Source of the DNA: Streptomyces rubellomurinus
Lineage (GTDB): Bacteria; Actinomycetota; Actinomycetes; Streptomycetales; Streptomycetaceae
NCBI RefSeq assembly: GCF_000961885.1
Contig: NZ_JZKH01000082.1
Span: forward strand, 1-38,347
Reading direction: 5' to 3'
Length of the DNA: 38,347 nt
Below the pieces are notes generated by a model. It was not told the origin of the DNA, searched no databases, and saw only the letters and a program-made list of their open reading frames with translations. The stretch's first letter is position 1. Each line of letters starts with the position of its first letter. The translations under genes were made by a program, and so were the position numbers. Positions 34,358 through 38,347 of this stretch are shown here, one piece after another.

Positions 34358-37300
34358 GTGCAGGGACGTTTCAAAAGGGGTAGCGGCGCCGCGGGCGACC
34401 AGGAGTCGCACGAGCCCGTGGCCGCCCCTCAGCAGGCGGCTGCCCCCGGCGGCCCGGCCGAGCCGGCCGGGCCCGACGCGGTCGGTCACCCGGAGGGCGA
34501 CGGCCAGGACCGCAAGTCCACCCGGGACAAGCTCCGGACCACCCTGACCAGGCGCCGCGCCACCGGCATCAGCCGGTTCCGGATGCGCAACTGGCGCATC
34601 CGCACCCGCCTGATCGCGCTGCTCGCGCTGCCCGTCCTGGTCTCGCTGGTCCTCGGTGGCCTGCGCATCCAGACCTCGATGGAGAACTCGCAGAACCTCG
34701 CCCAGATGGCCAACCTCTCGGACCTGGCCAAGAAGGCGACCAACCTCGCGGACGCCCTGCAGAACGAGCGCGACATCAGCGCCGGTCCGATCACCAAGGA
34801 CCCGACCGCGCCGCTGGACGACGACGTCACCACCGCGCGCAAGACGACCGACGACCTGAACCGCGCGTTCACCGCCTCCTCGGACAAGTTCGAGAACCTC
34901 GAGCTCTCCGGCGGGAAGGCCCTGCTGTTCCAGATCCGCAGGGACCTGAACTCCATCTCCGAGGCGCGCAACTCGCCGTACCAGAACAACCAGAACATCC
35001 AGTCGACGATCACCGCCTACGACGTGATCATCCGCGACCTGCTGGGCCTCACCCAGGACATCGCGCTCGCGTCGAACAACAAGGACCTGGTCGTCGCGAC
35101 CCGCGCGCTGCAGCAGTTCTCGCTCGCCAAGAACGTCACCTCGCAGCAGCGCGCCCTGGTCAGCGCCGCGCTCGCCAACCCCAAGGGACCGGACCTCAGC
35201 GCGAGCGACGAGTCCTTCGGCATCCGCCTGCGCACGTCCTACGACAACGCGCTCATCGGCTTCAACAACATCTACACCGCGCACGACCTGGACAACCTGC
35301 GCAGCCAGCTCAGCTACAACACGGTGATCGCCGACGCCGACCGCTACGCGCACTCGATCCTCCAGACCAACGGCATCCACCAGACCGACCCGGTGGGCTA
35401 CAAGGAGTGGTACGAGAAGATCAGCGCGAAGATCACCGCTGAGCGCCGGATCGAGGCCAAGCTGCTGGAGAACCTGGACGGCAAGGCCCAGGACCTCCAG
35501 TCGCAGGCCGACACCGACGCGCTGATCATCGCCGCCGCCGTCGCCCTGGTGCTGCTCTTCGCCCTCGGCGGCGCCGCGCTGATCGCCCGCTCGATGGTGC
35601 GCTCGCTGACCCGTCTGCAGTCCGCGGCCGAGGACGTCGCCGAGCGGCGCCTGCCCGAGCTGGTCAAGACGCTCTCCGAGAGCGACCCGCACGACGTCGA
35701 CACCACCGTCGAGCCCGTCGCCGTCGACTCCGCCGACGAGATCGGCCACGTGGCCCACGCCTTCGACATGGTGCACAGCGAGGCCGTCCGCCTCGCCGCC
35801 GAGCAGGCCCTCCTCCGCGGCAACATCAACGCGATGTTCACCAACCTGTCGCGCCGCAGCCAGGGCCTCATCCAGCGCCAGCTGTCGCTCATCTCCGAAC
35901 TGGAGAGCCGCGAGGCCGACCCGGACCAGCTGGCCAACCTCTTCAAGCTGGACCACCTCGCCACCCGCATGCGCCGCAACGGCGAAAACCTCCTCGTCCT
36001 CGCCGGTGAGGACCCGGGCCGCCGCTGGACCAGGCCCGTCCCGCTGGTCGACGTGCTCCGCGCCGCCGCCTCCGAGGTGGAGCAGTACGAGCGCATCGAG
36101 CTGGCCTCGGTGCCGTCCGCCGAGGTCGCCGGCCGCGTCGTCAACGACCTCGTCCACCTGCTCGCCGAGCTGCTGGAGAACGCCACCTCGTTCTCCAGCC
36201 CGCAGACCCGCGTCCGGGTCACCGGCCACGCGCTGCCGGACGGCCGGGTGCTGATCGAGATCCACGACACCGGCATCGGCCTCAGCCCGGACGACCTCGC
36301 CGAGATCAACGAGCGCCTGGCCAACCCGCCGACGGTGGACGTCTCGGTCTCCCGCCGCATGGGCCTCTTCGTGGTCGGCCGCCTGTCCCTGCGACACGGC
36401 ATCCGGATCCAGCTCCGCCCCAGCGACTCCGGCGGCACCACCGCGCTGGTCATGCTCCCGGTGGACGTCACCAACTCCGCCGACCGCCGCGGCCCCGCCG
36501 GCCCCGGCGGCCGCGCCGGCGGCCAGCAGCCCAAGCAGCAGCGCGGGATCGCCCCGACGCCACGCCAGCAGCGTCAGATGGCGCCCGGCCAGAGCGGCCC
36601 GGCCGCTCTCGGCCAGGGCCCGGCCGGCGGTGCCCCGCAGGGCGGTCGCCCGCAGCTCGGCCAGGGCGGCCCGGCCGCTCCGACCGGTCCGGGTGCGCCC
36701 GGTGCTCCCGGAGCGCCGGCCGCTCCGGCGGGCCCGGGTGCGCCGGCCGGGCCGGGTGCGCCCGGTGGCCGCGCCGGCGGACTGCCGACCCGTCAGGTCG
36801 GCCAGTCGCTGCGCGAGAACCCGCCGCAGCAGGGCGCCGGTCAGGGCCAGGGCCAGGGCCAGGGCCGGCCGCAGGGCCGCCCCGTCCCGCCGCAGCCGCA
36901 GCGCGGCCAGGCCCGCCCGGGCCAGCCGCAGCCGTCCGCCCAGCAGCCCCCGCAGACCGGCCCGAACGGCCTGCCCCGGCGCGGCCGTCCGCTGCCCGGA
37001 CAGCAGCAGCCCGGTCAGCCCCAGGCCGCACAGCCCCAGCCCGGGCAGCAGCAGCCCGGCGGTCCCGGCCCGCGCACCGGCGAGCAGCCGCAGCACGGCC
37101 GCCCCGACGCGCCGCAGCAGGGTGCCCGCCCCGGCGAGCGTCCGCAGCAGGGCGGCCTGCCGCAGCGCCGTCCCGGCCAGGCCGGTCCGCAGGCGCCCGG
37201 CCAGCCCGGCCAGCCCGGCCAGCCCGGTCAGCAGCAGCCCGGCCCGCAGGGGCCGCGCCGTCCGCAGCGCCCGGGCCCGGACGGGCCGCAGCAGCGCCGT

Positions 37301-38242
37301 CGCCAGCCCCAGCTGCCGCAGCAGCAGGGCCAGCCTCAGCCGCCGCAGCAGTCCCAGCAGCCCCAGCCGCTGCCCCCGGCCGAGCCGGCGCCGGTGGAGA
37401 GCACCCAGCAGTTCGCCCGGCCGCGCTTCGAGGCCAGCCAGATCGACCCGCGCGACCCGCTGGGCCTCGGCCTGGTGGAGCCGGTGCTGCCGAACGTGCC
37501 GAACCCGGCCCGTCCGGAGCCGGTGCGCCCGGAGCAGGCCCAGCAGCCCGCGCCGCAGCAGCCGCAGCCGCAGTTCCGCCCGGAGCCGATGGCGCTGCCG
37601 ACCGGGCCCTCCGAGGCCACCGGCGAGCAGCCCTGGAACCCGCAGGCCGAGCCGCAGCAGGAGCGTCCGCAGCAGTACCAGCCGCGCCGCCCCGGCACCT
37701 CGGCGCCGGGCTTCGCGGAGCCGCAGCGGCCCCAGCAGCCGCGGCAGCCCCGCCGGCCGCAGCCGCAGGCCGAGTTCCAGCCGCAGCCGCAGGCCCCTCA
37801 GCCGACCCCGCAGCAGCCGGCCGAGCCGCAGCAGGCTCCGGCGCCGCAGGGCCGGCAGGCCCCGCCGCAGCCGCAGCCGGGCCCCGGCGAGGCGCCGTGG
37901 CGTCCGTCCGCCAACGACGAGCGCTGGCGCCGCGCGGAGCAGGTCCGCGAGCCCTCGACCAGTGGCGTCACGCTGTCCGGCCTCCCCCGGCGCACCCCGC
38001 AGGCCAACCTGGTCTCCGGCACCGCCGAGTCCTCGCCGCTGACCGGTCCGCAGGTCTCCCGGGCGCCCGAGGAGGTGCGCGGCCGGCTGACCAACCTGCG
38101 CCGCGGCATCCAGCAGGGCCGCCGGGCGGGCGCCGAGCAGTCTGCCAACCAGGTCGGCTCGCACCATGGTGCGCAGCAGCCCGGATTCGATAGTTTCGGT
38201 GGCCGGAGCGACGGCAACGGCGCAGATCACCAGGAGCGTTGA
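34358..38242 (+). CDS. cvnA1: Conservon sensor-kinase-like protein CvnA (NIT-HAMP-HATPase) with long P/Q-rich tail
   Basis: Conservons are Streptomyces four-gene membrane signalling units (cvnA-D) resembling G-protein-coupled systems. This 1,294-residue membrane protein has a charged N-terminus and a transmembrane helix at about 84-104. An extracytoplasmic NIT-type helical sensor (about 115-370) and a second helix (about 389-412) follow. Then come a HAMP linker (to about 475) and a dimerisation region with LDHLATRMRRNGENLL near 530-545. The ATPase domain has the N box ELLENATSFS near 602, the G1 box IHDTGIGLS near 636 and GLFVVGRLSLRHGI near 668. From about 705 to the end it is mostly low-complexity Pro, Gln, Gly and Ala with collagen-like GAPGAPGAP stretches. 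The GTG at 34358 has only a distant AGAGG site. cvnB begins 2 bp after the stop. Confidence 0.92.
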   Translation: MQGRFKRGSGAAGDQESHEPVAAPQQAAAPGGPAEPAGPDAVGHPEGDGQDRKSTRDKLRTTLTRRRATGISRFRMRNWRIRTRLIALLALPVLVSLVLGGLRIQTSMENSQNLAQMANLSDLAKKATNLADALQNERDISAGPITKDPTAPLDDDVTTARKTTDDLNRAFTASSDKFENLELSGGKALLFQIRRDLNSISEARNSPYQNNQNIQSTITAYDVIIRDLLGLTQDIALASNNKDLVVATRALQQFSLAKNVTSQQRALVSAALANPKGPDLSASDESFGIRLRTSYDNALIGFNNIYTAHDLDNLRSQLSYNTVIADADRYAHSILQTNGIHQTDPVGYKEWYEKISAKITAERRIEAKLLENLDGKAQDLQSQADTDALIIAAAVALVLLFALGGAALIARSMVRSLTRLQSAAEDVAERRLPELVKTLSESDPHDVDTTVEPVAVDSADEIGHVAHAFDMVHSEAVRLAAEQALLRGNINAMFTNLSRRSQGLIQRQLSLISELESREADPDQLANLFKLDHLATRMRRNGENLLVLAGEDPGRRWTRPVPLVDVLRAAASEVEQYERIELASVPSAEVAGRVVNDLVHLLAELLENATSFSSPQTRVRVTGHALPDGRVLIEIHDTGIGLSPDDLAEINERLANPPTVDVSVSRRMGLFVVGRLSLRHGIRIQLRPSDSGGTTALVMLPVDVTNSADRRGPAGPGGRAGGQQPKQQRGIAPTPRQQRQMAPGQSGPAALGQGPAGGAPQGGRPQLGQGGPAAPTGPGAPGAPGAPAAPAGPGAPAGPGAPGGRAGGLPTRQVGQSLRENPPQQGAGQGQGQGQGRPQGRPVPPQPQRGQARPGQPQPSAQQPPQTGPNGLPRRGRPLPGQQQPGQPQAAQPQPGQQQPGGPGPRTGEQPQHGRPDAPQQGARPGERPQQGGLPQRRPGQAGPQAPGQPGQPGQPGQQQPGPQGPRRPQRPGPDGPQQRRRQPQLPQQQGQPQPPQQSQQPQPLPPAEPAPVESTQQFARPRFEASQIDPRDPLGLGLVEPVLPNVPNPARPEPVRPEQAQQPAPQQPQPQFRPEPMALPTGPSEATGEQPWNPQAEPQQERPQQYQPRRPGTSAPGFAEPQRPQQPRQPRRPQPQAEFQPQPQAPQPTPQQPAEPQQAPAPQGRQAPPQPQPGPGEAPWRPSANDERWRRAEQVREPSTSGVTLSGLPRRTPQANLVSGTAESSPLTGPQVSRAPEEVRGRLTNLRRGIQQGRRAGAEQSANQVGSHHGAQQPGFDSFGGRSDGNGADHQER

Positions 38243-38243
38243 G

Positions 38244-38347
38244 TTGAACCAGATGAGCCAGGCCGCACAGAACCTGAACTGGCTGATCACCAATTTCGTG
38301 GACAACACCCCCGGGGTGTCCCACACCGTGGTGGTCTCCGCGGACGG
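38244..38347 (+). CDS. cvnB1: CvnB, roadblock/LC7-domain protein (N-terminus only; runs off the right edge)
   Basis: The partial product MNQMSQAAQNLNWLITNFVD followed by NTPGVSHTVVVSADG matches the start of conservon roadblock/LC7 proteins, which partner the sensor CvnA and the small GTPase CvnD. TTG 38244 has AGGAG seven bases upstream; ATG 38253 is a second possible start. Only about 34 residues are inside the window. Confidence 0.88.
   Translation, partial: MNQMSQAAQNLNWLITNFVDNTPGVSHTVVVSAD

Noticed and set aside
34700..35450. Reading the NIT domain of CvnA as proof of nitrate sensing
   Set aside because: The domain name reflects the first members; conservon ligands are unknown and no nitrate genes are nearby.
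34091..38326. Open frame of 1,411 codons antisense to cvnA
   Set aside because: It mirrors cvnA in a high-GC sequence where the opposite strand rarely has stops; it is Leu/Gly/Arg-rich with no domain and no ribosome-binding site.

Overview
The window is high-GC actinobacterial chromosome. Wobble positions are almost always G or C, GTG and TTG starts are frequent, and the genes match the core chromosome of Streptomyces or its close relative Kitasatospora. Nearly every gene has a recognisable housekeeping role. From memory, the order corresponds to the S. coelicolor stretch from smc down to the first conservon (about SCO5577 to SCO5543), read here from smc on the left. I see no insertion sequences, prophage, CRISPR array, integrase or secondary-metabolite cluster.

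Layout. Positions 1-5456 hold the N-terminal two thirds of smc (running off the left edge), a 67-residue coiled-coil protein, acylphosphatase, an HxlR-type regulator and a secreted, membrane-anchored TPM-domain protein, all on the minus strand. Positions 5794-6714 encode a multipass EamA/DMT-like membrane protein (plus). Positions 6733-9294 form the minus-strand unit DUF177 - rpmF - rnc - mutM, with a candidate promoter at 9406-9434. Positions 9513-16686 (minus) carry a fatty-acid-kinase-like DhaL protein, recG, a two-part hypothetical protein, rsmD, coaD and a DivIVA-like coiled-coil protein with a Q/G/Y-rich tail. rpmB (plus) follows with a clear terminator. Positions 17317-20347 (minus) are thiL, a phosphofructokinase gene and thiD. 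Positions 20556-21328 (plus) encode a lone RAM domain and a DUF3515 protein. Positions 21387-24453 (minus) are plsC-gpsA (4-nt overlap) and ddl. cofC and a small beta-rich protein (plus) come next. Then, on the minus strand, come hupS with a long lysine-rich tail, a conserved small protein, and leuC-leuD, with the IclR-type regulator ndgR divergent from leuC. Positions 30299-30814 hold five tRNA genes (Gln, three Glu, Gln) transcribed toward ndgR. They lie beside gltX, which overlaps an FAH-family hydrolase gene. The right end holds a small protein with a duplicated ANPRRT motif, a 578-bp regulatory-looking gap, and the first conservon genes, cvnA and the start of cvnB.

How the genes work together. 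Several groups share a pathway. smc and hupS shape the chromosome. rnc, rpmF, rpmB, rsmD, gltX and the tRNAs serve translation; GluRS is expected to charge both tRNA families beside it. thiL and thiD serve thiamine, leuCD and ndgR leucine, gpsA and plsC (and perhaps the FakA-like kinase) phospholipids, ddl peptidoglycan, cofC coenzyme F420 and coaD coenzyme A.

I did not find an obviously new multi-gene system. The least explained signals are: tRNA-spacer hairpins that differ in sequence but keep 6-bp stems and GNRA loops; a perfect 12-bp hairpin that buries the mutM ribosome-binding site just after rnc; a CRP-like box in the gap before cvnA; the ANPRRT-repeat protein; and the palindromes between leuC and ndgR. 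Operators, promoters and terminators were found by eye and are predictions.
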